Below the pieces are notes generated by a model, which did no database searches, was not told where the DNA came from, and saw only the letters and a list, made by a program, of their open reading frames with translations. Below are positions 20,601 through 27,940 of a stretch of 64,000 bases of DNA, piece by piece. This DNA comes from Niabella pedocola. Its GTDB lineage: Bacteria; Bacteroidota; Bacteroidia; Chitinophagales; Chitinophagaceae. The stretch's first letter is position 1, and every line of letters begins with the position of its first letter. Location of the stretch: assembly GCF_021044425.1 (NCBI RefSeq), contig NZ_JAJNEC010000007.1, positions 496,001 to 560,000 of the forward strand, written 5' to 3'. The translations under genes and the position numbers were made by a program.

Positions 20601-21891
20601 AACGCAGCGCCTTACGATTAAAGACCGGTGCCGGTGCATAATACAGATTGGTGCTGTAGTTTAGTTCTATCTTGCCTGAAGTACCTTTTTTTGTGGTAAT
20701 CAAGATCACACCTCCCGAAGCCCCCGGCCCCCATTTTGCAAGTTCTTCGGGGTCTTTTATCACTTTTACTGATTCTACATTATTCATCGGATAATCTGCG
20801 GGAAACCCTTTCTGCGGAAAACCATCAATCACAATCAACATTCCTGAAGTATTTCCATTGAAGCCGCTCACACCCCTTAATTGAGGTATCAGACCGTTGT
20901 TGCTAACAGACGTACCGTAATTGGCTTTGATGAGCGAGCTACTTTGCATCAATGCAGCAATAAACTTATCAAACTCCATATAGTGCGGGATCTGTTTCTT
21001 TAAATCTGCATATGTCTGTTTAAGATATTCAAGGTCCTGAAACGATCCGTTACGGCCTACTGTAAGTCCGCTCAGTACCCGCTCGCTTTGAGATGAATTT
21101 TGTAGTGTAAGCCCGGGCACGGTGCCTTGCAATACCTGCCCCAGGTTCAGGTGACTGCGATGAGTAAGATCAACGGTATCCGTCCATGGTACTTTTCTCT
21201 TCTTGAAAAAATCCCCGTCAGAAACTTCAATACTCTCCATCAGGGTCACTTCCTGGTTCATAACGATCTGTAGTTGCGGCTGCCCCGCATATTCAATTTC
21301 AGCATCTTCAAATCCAACGGCCGTCAACAATAATTTATCACCTTTCCTTAATGAAATAATAAACTGGCCCTGTGCATCTGCGGAAAATATGGCCGTTCGG
21401 CTCCCCGTTTTTTTGATGGTAACACCGGGTATCGCGGCGCCGGTCTTTGTTTTCACGGCTCCCGGTACCAGCTGGTTTTGTACCACAACAATTTCGATTT
21501 GCGTTTGAACAGCGGCCGTGGGTCTTTGTACCGGCAGCGGACTAAGCGTAATAATCCTGCCTTCTATGGAATAGGTAAAGGGCTGCCCCGAAAATAAAAG
21601 TTCCAGCACCGCTTTCAGGGGTTGCTTTTTAATATTGACGGACACTTTTTTTGCCCGTGCAATCAGATCCACATCATAAAAAAAGCTATAGCCCGTCTGC
21701 TTTTTTATTTCCGGGAAGAGCGATTGAATCGCAACATTACTGGCCTTCAATGTCACTGTCTGACCCCGACCGTTAAAAGGAATTGAAAAGAAAATCATTC
21801 CCAACAACAGCAGTTTTTTAGCGCTCCCTTCTTTTTTTACAGGGCAAATAATTCTCCTAAAAATGTATCGCATTTTTTTAATTGATGACAA
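17692..21891 (-). CDS. SusC/RagA-type TonB-linked outer membrane transporter with STN signalling domain
   Basis: A 1399-residue protein. Signal segment about 27-44, then a secretin/TonB N-terminal (STN) domain at about 45-120 (VTLKASNVAIQSLFPEIKKQ). A carboxypeptidase-regulatory-like domain follows at about 145-215, with a plug from about 235 (LNLGQVLQGTVPGLTLQN, MLIVIDGFP, VESVKVIKDPEELAKWGPGAS, GVILITTKKG) and a long barrel. The plug holds an insertion of about 60 residues before LIPQLRGVSG. The STN domain fits transmembrane signalling through the FecR and sigma factor encoded just upstream. It would import an unknown ligand, energised by TonB, together with the SusD-like lipoprotein. A start at the seventh codon (Met) is also possible. 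Confidence 0.9.
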   Translation of the reverse strand: MSSIKKMRYIFRRIICPVKKEGSAKKLLLLGMIFFSIPFNGRGQTVTLKASNVAIQSLFPEIKKQTGYSFFYDVDLIARAKKVSVNIKKQPLKAVLELLFSGQPFTYSIEGRIITLSPLPVQRPTAAVQTQIEIVVVQNQLVPGAVKTKTGAAIPGVTIKKTGSRTAIFSADAQGQFIISLRKGDKLLLTAVGFEDAEIEYAGQPQLQIVMNQEVTLMESIEVSDGDFFKKRKVPWTDTVDLTHRSHLNLGQVLQGTVPGLTLQNSSQSERVLSGLTVGRNGSFQDLEYLKQTYADLKKQIPHYMEFDKFIAALMQSSSLIKANYGTSVSNNGLIPQLRGVSGFNGNTSGMLIVIDGFPQKGFPADYPMNNVESVKVIKDPEELAKWGPGASGGVILITTKKGTSGKIELNYSTNLYYAPAPVFNRKALRLASSPDVLDYLKAASDSGFINLAQKRGNGFTYDGFNKNPAQQLLQGLITGRISGEAFNEKWDSLAAIDNEAQMHLLQQSSFRQNHMLTLSGSTKGWQFRGTGSYNTDRSTALNDENHGMGLNLMNNFDLLKGKLRATWFAAVGRQKGRRGSSFDPLNNSLQPYQLLLDPQGNYVYDYSGFNPDANAILEHYGYENHGVNLLQDARVNKQFTNVLNLQSRLNMDWKLLPGLIWTTALQYSSTESNSRYLQDALSSQTRQLINNYGSPVTDEEGNISGIDFYVPRGSILKEFNVRALSWNLRSALLYDRYFGQHHIAISLGGGGFDNTQKRPSYNTIYGYDPETGGHQAVKLPSADPQSALSKYYTSLPLPTSISTIGWGAHTLSYPYTLLTPNAGDTSVNRGLNWNGNFSYSFKNIYMLKGRYNAILNPRYGSNPPFSRFDNYYGEAIWRLSNYSFIPLPEWISDLSLSSGISGMQMPDLPVQINAIRSLQNSWNNYGIWVNEYNTAQQSGQSMHHVFEKMSLGFDQNRFRFDISYNTRRLQNNANGADTVIRYIGVQSKLNLRNAALKLLAGYGRSPEGQPQSNISMQYDIARESYFHSKKISSLSLDYILQQISSFQGMELMADTYVPESGGGYNIAVSNNFGLLPPRVKNMEVHAGIGFLKDRYLLDLRYYHKTTDGLNNNTQQPVDPATGLQTQVSYSQIINKGLELYLKVQLIARKKLNYTVILNGAYNQSIAENVPVVNYSQSVSYLSAPRNGFNTDNLWSYRWGGLDPKGDPQIYTANGQKTAAPDSAILASALVYSGVTRAPYTGGFIQELNVSGFFARITMLFNLGHVMREYIPVPSGAIDNSVLIRDRWRKPGDELFTNVPAMANTNATNARAFITQNATNSILPADYMRLQEVQFGWQLPRSLLRHLFIKDLTASVQVLNLAFWARNKYHIDPETVASGGQIGLTQNPRQYSLTLNVDF

Positions 21892-21973
21892 TCACTAAAA
21901 TAAAATGGCAAGCCTGCCAACCTTTACAGGTTTCGCTTTTAACAAGCTATTCGGATCAAAATTGTATTAACAC

Positions 21974-23158
21974 TTAGGGTAATACGGTCAGTTTTTTCCC
22001 TTCCAATCGAAAATGTACGCCACTCTTTTCCAGCACATTTAATACCTGGGAGGCCATTGCATCCATGGGCAAGGTGCCGCTGAACCGCTTTTCAACCGGG
22101 GCACCGTCCGCATAAGCTATATCCAGGTCGTACCAACGTGCCAGCTGCCGCATTACCGTTTTCAGATCGGTATATTTAAAACTAAATTCATTATTCTTCC
22201 ACGCCATCTCGTAACCGGTATCTACATCTGTTATCAGTTTCAGCTGATCGTTTTGATTTAATTGAGCCTGCTGCCCAGGCTTTAACAGCTGGCTGCCGGC
22301 GCCTTTGGTTACTTTAACGGATCCTTCCAGCAAGGTGGTCTTTATGACCGGTTCGTCCCCATATGCATTGATGTTAAAATGAGTGCCCAGTACTTCTACT
22401 TCCATATTATTCACTTTTACATGAAAGGGTTTTGCTGCATCTTTTGTTACTTCAAAATAGGCCTCCCCGGTAATTGAAACGCTCCGGTCTGCACCGGTAA
22501 AAGCCGTTGGGAAACGAATGGAAGAAGCCGCATTTAACCAAACCCTCGTGCCATCCGCCAGTGTTAACTGGTACTTCCGGCCTCGGTCTGTAGTCATGGT
22601 ATTGGTAACGGCAACAGCAGCTGCGCCTTTGTTATACAATATCTGCCCGTCCCTGTATTCTACTTCTGCTCCCGATTGCATGGCAATGAATCCGTTACCC
22701 GCACTGTCCAGCAACACCTGTCTTCCGTCTGAAAGGGTTAGTACCGCCCCATTCCGGCCCGGATGTACATCATTTTTAATGACCGTTTGCGCGACCGGTT
22801 TTTGCCAGTCCGTTTTTTGCATCTGGTAAAAAACACCGCCTAATACTGCCAGCGTTAAAACGGCCGCCGCTGCTGCGATCCAGTGCCACCGCCTTCTTCT
22901 TAGCGGATAAATACCGCCCTTGTCAATTTGCAACACCTTCGCCGACAATCCTGCATATGGGCTATTGTCGAAGGCTTCGTCCTGATGGGCAATCATTAAC
23001 GCAGTCACCACTTCCGTAAACAGCTCCTGGTCGGTACCGGAATCCAGGAAGTGCTGTAGTTCCGTTCTTTCAGCGGCAGTAGCGGCATCATTCGTGTATT
23101 GCCCGATTAGGTATATCAGACGTTCTTTTTCCATCGCATATCTATACAGACCCCGCAA
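21974..23158 (-). CDS. FecR-family anti-sigma factor
   Basis: A 394-residue protein. The N-terminal cytoplasmic region (about 1-85) is helical and would hold the sigma factor. A membrane helix lies at about 88-108 (WIAAAAAVLTLAVLGGVFY). The periplasmic FecR domain follows (TLSDGRQVLLDSAG, TLADGTRVWLNAASSIRFP, EAYFEVTKDAAKPFHVKVNN, VEVLGTHFNINAY), then a DUF4974-like C-terminal domain (FKYTDLKTVMRQLARWYDLDIAY). It would relay ligand occupancy of the SusC-like STN domain to the sigma factor at 23190-23789. The gene lies 31 bases downstream of that sigma gene and 82 bases upstream of susC. Confidence 0.93.
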   Translation of the reverse strand: MRGLYRYAMEKERLIYLIGQYTNDAATAAERTELQHFLDSGTDQELFTEVVTALMIAHQDEAFDNSPYAGLSAKVLQIDKGGIYPLRRRRWHWIAAAAAVLTLAVLGGVFYQMQKTDWQKPVAQTVIKNDVHPGRNGAVLTLSDGRQVLLDSAGNGFIAMQSGAEVEYRDGQILYNKGAAAVAVTNTMTTDRGRKYQLTLADGTRVWLNAASSIRFPTAFTGADRSVSITGEAYFEVTKDAAKPFHVKVNNMEVEVLGTHFNINAYGDEPVIKTTLLEGSVKVTKGAGSQLLKPGQQAQLNQNDQLKLITDVDTGYEMAWKNNEFSFKYTDLKTVMRQLARWYDLDIAYADGAPVEKRFSGTLPMDAMASQVLNVLEKSGVHFRLEGKKLTVLP

Positions 23159-23189
23159 CGTTCATTTAGGGACCATTGGTTAAAAAAAA

Positions 23190-23789
23190 TTATTTTAATA
23201 ACAGGAAAACAAGAATAACCGGAAGCCGGCCCTCCGCGATCAGCTTCTTCCGTACAAGCTGCAAAGCCGTCATCAGCACTTTCTTTACATAGTCGCGTGA
23301 GAGGTCCAGTGCTGCGGCGATCTCGGCAAGACTCATTCCTTCTTCCCGGCTCATGCGGTAGATGATCTGTTGCCTTGATGAAAGTCCGGCCACTACTCTT
23401 TGTATTATACGCTGGGTTTCCCGGAAAGACAGATAGGGTTCCGGATTTTCTGTAGGGCCTTCCAGCAAACCGGCAGGCTGTTCCTCCAGGCTTGAGGTAC
23501 TTAACTGAATCCCGGATTTTCGCAGATAGCGGTAGCATTCATTTGACACGATCCTAAAAAACCAGGCACGCGGATGCCGGATCTCCGGCAGCTGATCCCG
23601 GTGCATCCAGAAGCGTATCAATGCTTCCTGAACCACTTCCTTTACCGCATCCTCCGACTTGACCAGCTTGAAAATATACGCTGTGAAATCCGGCAACAGC
23701 GTATCATAAAATTCATTAAAGGCGGCCTCATTACCTTCGGCAATCAGGGAAAACAGCTCCGCCTCCGTATAGGTACGACTAGAACTCAA
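23190..23789 (-). CDS. ECF RNA polymerase sigma factor (FecI/RpoE-like), FecR partner
   Basis: A 199-residue protein. Region 2 at about 18-85 (FNEFYDTLLPDFTAYIFKLV, VKEVVQEALIRFWMHR, PRAWFFRIVSNECYRYLRK) and region 4 at about 130-185 (LSSRQQIIYRMSREEGMSLAEIAAALDLSRDYVKKVL). It ends in a short hydrophobic tail (PVILVFLLLK), seen often in Bacteroidota ECF factors. It is the first gene of the minus-strand block and directly precedes fecR. It probably controls the susC/susD genes and possibly the whole run down to 4214. No consensus -7/-33 element was seen within about 100 bases upstream. Confidence 0.92.
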   Translation of the reverse strand: MSSSRTYTEAELFSLIAEGNEAAFNEFYDTLLPDFTAYIFKLVKSEDAVKEVVQEALIRFWMHRDQLPEIRHPRAWFFRIVSNECYRYLRKSGIQLSTSSLEEQPAGLLEGPTENPEPYLSFRETQRIIQRVVAGLSSRQQIIYRMSREEGMSLAEIAAALDLSRDYVKKVLMTALQLVRKKLIAEGRLPVILVFLLLK

Positions 23790-24409
23790 TAGTTTCAGTT
23801 TTTAAAAGCCTGTCTCTGTACATTGTATTATAAAGTTTCCATTAATACGGATATCATTGTGCCTGCCGGCAAAGATCCGGAGAACATACCCTCTATTACC
23901 GGTGCCATTTAAAGAGCTATTGTTAAGACAACCGCCCTTTTTGTTTAACCCTGGCAGGTACTGGATTTTTGTTTCCTTTTTTGTTGCACGGTAACCAAAA
24001 ATAATATTTTATATCAATTATACAAATACCCGGCAGGCTTTAGTGAAAGTACCAACCAGAACTTATCATTAAAGGATTTCAGCAGCCCTGGCCGTTAGCA
24101 TTTTTGTGATATAAAACCGGTTATTGCAGCGGAACGCCGGGAGCCGGAAGATCCGGGTTGCCTTCGTACTGATTTCTGGTGTTGCCGTTATTCCCCATTG
24201 CGTCAAAAATTCCCCATCTGCAAAATCAACCGTATATCGTACATTACCTCATATATAATCGACCGCATACGGCATGTACTAACTGACCAGGATGCCACAC
24301 GGAAGATTAAAACAAGTGTTTACCCTTGGCATCGTTCTTGTTTTTTACTAAAACGGATTTGTTATCAGCGCCTTCTATATAACATATTTTCTTATTTAAA
24401 ATACATTTT
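23790..24409. other. Divergent intergenic region, no gene supported
   Basis: About 620 bases lie between the sigma factor start (minus) and the YtjA-like gene (plus). It must carry promoters for the sigma/FecR/Sus block, but no clear TAnnTTTG element could be placed. Open frames here (for example 24198-24437) have no domain or signal features. Confidence 0.5.
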
Positions 24410-24574
24410 ATGTTACGTTGGACCATTACTTTTTTAATCATTGCGGTTATTGCAGCCGTATTAGGCTTTACCGGTGTTGCCGTTGCCTTCGCAGGTATCG
24501 CCAAAGTATTATTCGTTATTTTCCTGGTACTGTTTGTACTGTCCTTTTTTATGGGAAAAAGAAGATCCCCTTGA
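24410..24574 (+). CDS. YtjA/UPF0391 (DUF1328) family small membrane protein
   Basis: A 54-residue frame from ATG at 24410 to TGA at 24572-24574. It begins MLRWTITFLIIAVIAAVLGF and ends FFMGKRRSP. It has two hydrophobic helices separated by a small Gly/Ala-rich turn (AFAGIAK) and a basic end. The pattern (W near residue 4, LGF-G, AGIAKVLF, SFFMGKRR) matches the YtjA family known from E. coli, which is short and of unknown function; some members respond to stress. Frames on the opposite strand covering it look like shadows. Confidence 0.85.
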   Translation: MLRWTITFLIIAVIAAVLGFTGVAVAFAGIAKVLFVIFLVLFVLSFFMGKRRSP

Positions 24575-24677
24575 TGATAGAATGCATCCTGTACGTATAT
24601 CAAATCAATTTTTCAAAACCAGGGCTTAGCACATCCATCGTTCGTGCTGAATCCGGTCATTATACAATCCTGTAACG

Positions 24678-25397
24678 ATGCTTTACATTGGCACATCGGG
24701 CTACAGTTATCCTTATTGGAAGGGCAGGTTTTATCCGGATAAATTACCGGCGTCCGGATGGCTGGAGTATTATGCCACGCAATTTAATACACTTGAACTG
24801 AACAATACCTTCTACAGGTTTCCAACCGTTGGGCCTTTAAAAAGATCAGCAAGCCGGACGCCCGCTGATTTTTGCTTTTCAGTGAAAGCGCATAAGATCC
24901 TTACACACACCAAACGGTTGGTGGGTGTAAAGGATAAGATACTGGAATTTATAGAGATAGTACAGGAAGGACTGGGACACAAATTAAGCTGCATCCTTTA
25001 CCAGATGCCACCTTCGTATGCCTTTTCAGAAGCGCGATTAACGGATGTGGTGGAACAGTTGTCATCCGACAAACGGAATGTTATTGAATTCCGGCATGTA
25101 TCCTGGTGGCAGGCGGAGGTATTTGATCTTCTTACAAAACATCGCATTAACTTCTGTAGCGTCAGCTACCCCGGTCTTCCCGATGATAACATCATCACCG
25201 GTGATTTTTTATACCGTCGCATGCATGGCGTGCCCGAATTATTTAAATCGCCTTACTCCGAAAAAGAATTAACCCGCTTGCATCAGGACCTGCAGATAAA
25301 AAAAGATGCGTTTATTTATTTTAACAATACCACTTTTGAAAGCGGGTATACCAATGCCTCTTTTTTAAAACAACAGGCGGCGGCAACGCATCGATGA
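24678..25397 (+). CDS. DUF72 (YecE-like) TIM-barrel protein
   Basis: A 239-residue soluble protein with the family's hallmark start (MLYIGTSGYSYPYWKGRFYP). It continues with FNTLELNNTFYRFPT, FCFSVKAHKILTHTKRL, the QMPPSY segment, NVIEFRHVSWW and a late YFNNT motif. DUF72 proteins adopt a TIM barrel related to endonuclease IV-like folds; the biochemical role is not established. The length is typical. It sits alone on the plus strand, with a small lipoprotein gene 57 bases downstream. Confidence 0.88.
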   Translation: MLYIGTSGYSYPYWKGRFYPDKLPASGWLEYYATQFNTLELNNTFYRFPTVGPLKRSASRTPADFCFSVKAHKILTHTKRLVGVKDKILEFIEIVQEGLGHKLSCILYQMPPSYAFSEARLTDVVEQLSSDKRNVIEFRHVSWWQAEVFDLLTKHRINFCSVSYPGLPDDNIITGDFLYRRMHGVPELFKSPYSEKELTRLHQDLQIKKDAFIYFNNTTFESGYTNASFLKQQAAATHR

Positions 25398-25454
25398 AGT
25401 AAATTTCCCGGTATGGTATTTGGCTGATTATTGAAATACCTCAAAACATTTTTT

Positions 25455-25655
25455 ATGAAGATCCCTGTAATGATGATAGCGGTAATCCTGTTTGGAAGCT
25501 GCAACGCACCATCAAATGAAGCCCCCGGAGAAACGGATCGTCTGAACGGAACGGTTACAACACCGGATAGCAGCACTACAACACCCGGCATACAGCAACA
25601 CGATGCCCACGACACCAGTACCTGGGAAGGTGCCCCTAATGACTCAGGGCGATAA
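25455..25655 (+). CDS. Small Ser/Thr/Pro-rich lipoprotein
   Basis: About 66 residues from the ATG at 25455; a TTG at 25431 would add eight residues but is less likely. The signal MKIPVMMIAVILFGSC ends in a lipobox-like Cys, followed by a low-complexity polar tail (NAPSNEAPGETD, TTPDSSTTTPG). Small lipoproteins of this form are common and uncharacterised in Bacteroidota. No conserved domain is visible. Confidence 0.6.
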   Translation: MKIPVMMIAVILFGSCNAPSNEAPGETDRLNGTVTTPDSSTTTPGIQQHDAHDTSTWEGAPNDSGR

Positions 25656-25822
25656 TTGAGTACGCCGCAAATCGACCATTAACGATCTAGGGGGAACCCT
25701 TATCTGTACTCCTTAACAGGAGGGGTTTCAGCCGAATCAGCAAAGTTGATGTTTGCTCCCATCAAGGATCACGAATTATGCAGTAGCATACAGATTTTTT
25801 ATACAGTTTCTGGCAACGCTGG

Positions 25823-25860
25823 AAACAAAAAGCCCGGAAACATTATATTTCCGGGCCTTT
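25823..25860 (-). terminator. Intrinsic terminator downstream of tRNA-Ser
   Basis: A perfect 9-bp stem (GCCCGGAAA at 25832-25840 against TTTCCGGGC at 25848-25856) with a 7-base loop. Read on the minus strand it is followed by a T-rich run, the complement of 25823-25831. It lies 25 bases beyond the tRNA 3' end. It can also act weakly on the plus strand, where TTTA follows. Confidence 0.8.
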
Positions 25861-25884
25861 ATAAAGATTTAATAATCTTAGTTG

Positions 25885-25973
25885 CGGTGAGGGCGGGATT
25901 CGAACCCGCGGTACAGTTTAACCCGTACGGCAGTTTAGCAAACTACTGATTTCAGCCACTCATCCACCTCACC
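25885..25973 (-). tRNA. tRNA-Ser (anticodon GCU)
   Basis: Read on the minus strand, a 7-bp acceptor stem (GGTGAGG with CCTCACC) closes the gene. The T-arm contains GGTTCGAATCC. The anticodon stem GTAGT/ACTGC encloses the loop TTGCTAA with anticodon GCT. A long variable arm marks it as class II, and the discriminator is G, as in serine tRNAs. The CCA end is not encoded (GCAAC follows), so it must be added by the nucleotidyltransferase. It decodes AGC/AGU. Confidence 0.95.
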
Positions 25974-26077
25974 GGGGCTGATCCCTTACAGGGGTTGCAA
26001 AAATATAGAAACTCAACTATATAAACTAAAAATTGTGTGCAAATTCATGAAAAAATATCAAAAAGATTTTTGACACT

Positions 26078-27511
26078 TTACATGGCGGCCAACTGCACTT
26101 TCTGATGCAGCTCCAGCACATTTTCACGGAAAACAGCGTCGGTATCCATCAGGTCCTTAACCGTCTGGCAGGAATGGATAACTGTAGTATGATCCCTTCC
26201 GCCAAAATGCTCCCCGATAGTCTTCAGACTATTCTTGGTAAAGGATTTAGCCAGGTACATAGTAATCTGACGGGCCTGTACAATTTCCCGTTTACGGGTC
26301 TTTTGCAGCAGCTTATCGTAAGGCACATTAAAATAATCGCATACCATCTTCTGGATGGTATCGATGGTGATTTCCTTGCTGGAAGATTTGATAAAGTTCC
26401 GTAATACTTTTTTTGCCAGATCCAGGTCGATCTCCCGCCGGTTCAGGGAAGATTGGGCCAGCAATGAAATCAGCGCACCTTCCAGTTCCCGCACATTGCT
26501 GTTGATATTATAAGCGATGTATTTGACCACTTCCTTGGGCATTTCTAAACCATCGGCCTTCATTTTCCGCTCGAGGATCTCGATACGGGTTTCATAATCA
26601 GGGATCTGGAGATCTGCGCTCAACCCCCACCGGAAGCGGCTCAGCAGCCGTTCCTGTACGCCTTCGAGGTCCTTGGGCGACTTATCCGAAGTAAGGATCA
26701 GCTGCTTTCCCGACTGATGCAGGTGGTTGAAGATGGCAAAAAAAGCGTCCTGCGATTTTTCGGCTTTGCTGAAGAACTGCACATCATCCACGATCAGTAC
26801 ATCGATCAATTGATAAAAATGGATAAAATCATTGATCGCATTGTTACGGCTATGGTCCATAAACTGGTTGATGAACTTTTCCGAACTTACATAAAGTACG
26901 ATCTTATTGGGATGTGTTTTCTTTACTTCATTACCGATGGCCTGCACCAGGTGTGTTTTCCCCAACCCTACACCGCCATATACCACCAGTGGATTAAAGG
27001 AGTTGGCTCCGGGTTTTTCCGCTACGGTTTTGCCGGCACGGCGGGCAACACGGTTACAGTCGCCCTCAATATATGCATCAAACGTATAGTTGATGTTCAG
27101 TTGAGGATCGATCTGCATCTTTTTAATGCCCGGGATGACAAACGGATTTTTTACAGGATTATTGATCACGAGTGGAAAATCCATTTCGTTATTGGAATAG
27201 GTTTTATACCCCGTACCTGTAACATCCATCGTCAGCGGTTTGTTCTTGCTGTTTCCGCTGTCGACCATAATGCGATATTCAAGGCGGGCTTCTTTCCCCA
27301 ACTCACGCTTCAATGTCTTTGCCAATAAATTTACGTAATGTTCTTCAAGATACTCAAAAAAGAATTGGCTGGGGACCTGGATCACCAACACGTTATTTTT
27401 TAATGAAATTGCCTTAATCGGTTCAAACCAGGTTTTATAGTGCTGCCACTCCACAATGTCTTTAATAATCTTTAAACAATTCGACCAGATTTTTTCGACA
27501 TTTTTCTCCAT
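26078..27511 (-). CDS. dnaA: Chromosomal replication initiator protein DnaA
   Basis: A 477-residue protein with all four DnaA domains. The N-terminal helicase-interacting domain starts with the segment WSNCLKIIKDIVEWQHYKTWF. A short linker follows, then the AAA+ domain with Walker A GGVGLGKTHL near residue 179, Walker B VLIVDDVQFF near 243 and a sensor segment LTSDKSPKDL. The C-terminal DNA-binding domain carries GGRDHTTVIHSCQ near 435. It opens the replication origin and binds DnaA boxes. Only one DnaA-box-like site was seen upstream (27617-27625). The gene stands between tRNA-Ser and a DsbA-like gene; dnaN, recF or gyrB are not adjacent. Confidence 0.97.
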   Translation of the reverse strand: MEKNVEKIWSNCLKIIKDIVEWQHYKTWFEPIKAISLKNNVLVIQVPSQFFFEYLEEHYVNLLAKTLKRELGKEARLEYRIMVDSGNSKNKPLTMDVTGTGYKTYSNNEMDFPLVINNPVKNPFVIPGIKKMQIDPQLNINYTFDAYIEGDCNRVARRAGKTVAEKPGANSFNPLVVYGGVGLGKTHLVQAIGNEVKKTHPNKIVLYVSSEKFINQFMDHSRNNAINDFIHFYQLIDVLIVDDVQFFSKAEKSQDAFFAIFNHLHQSGKQLILTSDKSPKDLEGVQERLLSRFRWGLSADLQIPDYETRIEILERKMKADGLEMPKEVVKYIAYNINSNVRELEGALISLLAQSSLNRREIDLDLAKKVLRNFIKSSSKEITIDTIQKMVCDYFNVPYDKLLQKTRKREIVQARQITMYLAKSFTKNSLKTIGEHFGGRDHTTVIHSCQTVKDLMDTDAVFRENVLELHQKVQLAAM

Positions 27512-27940
27512 CAGAAGTTACCAAGTTTATTGATGCATTTACGATAATGTTTCTCCTAAAAGTCCAGCAAAAAACCATCTTCTCATAACGATAAAAAAAG
27601 TTTCGCGGGACAGCGAATATCCACATTTATTCAACATAAAAAAAATTTAATCTTCTATTTTTTTTACGTATCGCACAAAAAAAATTTTTTCCGTTTGTTT
27701 CTTGAATTTTTTTCAACCAAACCCCTAAAAATATAAACAACCGCGCTTCAACAATAAAGGCCCCGGCCCTTCAGGCTGCTTAACAATTAAGCGCCCCTCA
27801 TTTCTGCCAAAAAGGCTGAAACCCTTTACAGTAAAGGGTTTCAGCCTTTTGATGTTCTTTTTCACTATTCCGTTGCTCCCAGGCATCCATAGCGCCCGCA
27901 GGCATCAAAGCCGTCCGAAGCGCGGAATATAGTAAAAAAA
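27512..27940. other. AT-rich dnaA upstream region with terminator and one DnaA-box-like site
   Basis: 429 bases between the DsbA-like gene end and dnaA start. It contains long A/T runs (about 27640-27720), a strong hairpin at 27810-27850, and ATATCCACA at 27617-27625, one mismatch from the DnaA box TTATCCACA. It probably holds the dnaA promoter. A single imperfect box is not enough to call an origin. Confidence 0.45.
27810..27850 (-). terminator. Strong hairpin terminator after DsbA-like gene
   Basis: AAAAGGCTGAAACCCTTT and its complement AAAGGGTTTCAGCCTTTT form a stem of about 17-18 bp around a loop ACAGT. On the minus strand the stem is followed by T residues. It ends transcription from the gene at 27941 and separates it from dnaA; the flanking T/A runs could make it bidirectional. 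Confidence 0.8.

Noticed and set aside
24307..24603. 98-residue minus-strand frame
   Set aside because: It lies antisense to the convincing YtjA-like gene and has no domain or signal.
25746..25949. Open frame ending in a VRAGFEPAVQFN-like peptide
   Set aside because: It overlaps the tRNA-Ser gene and terminator; the peptide is the usual translation artefact of a tRNA T-arm.
26717..27328. 203-residue plus-strand frame
   Set aside because: It is the antisense shadow of dnaA.
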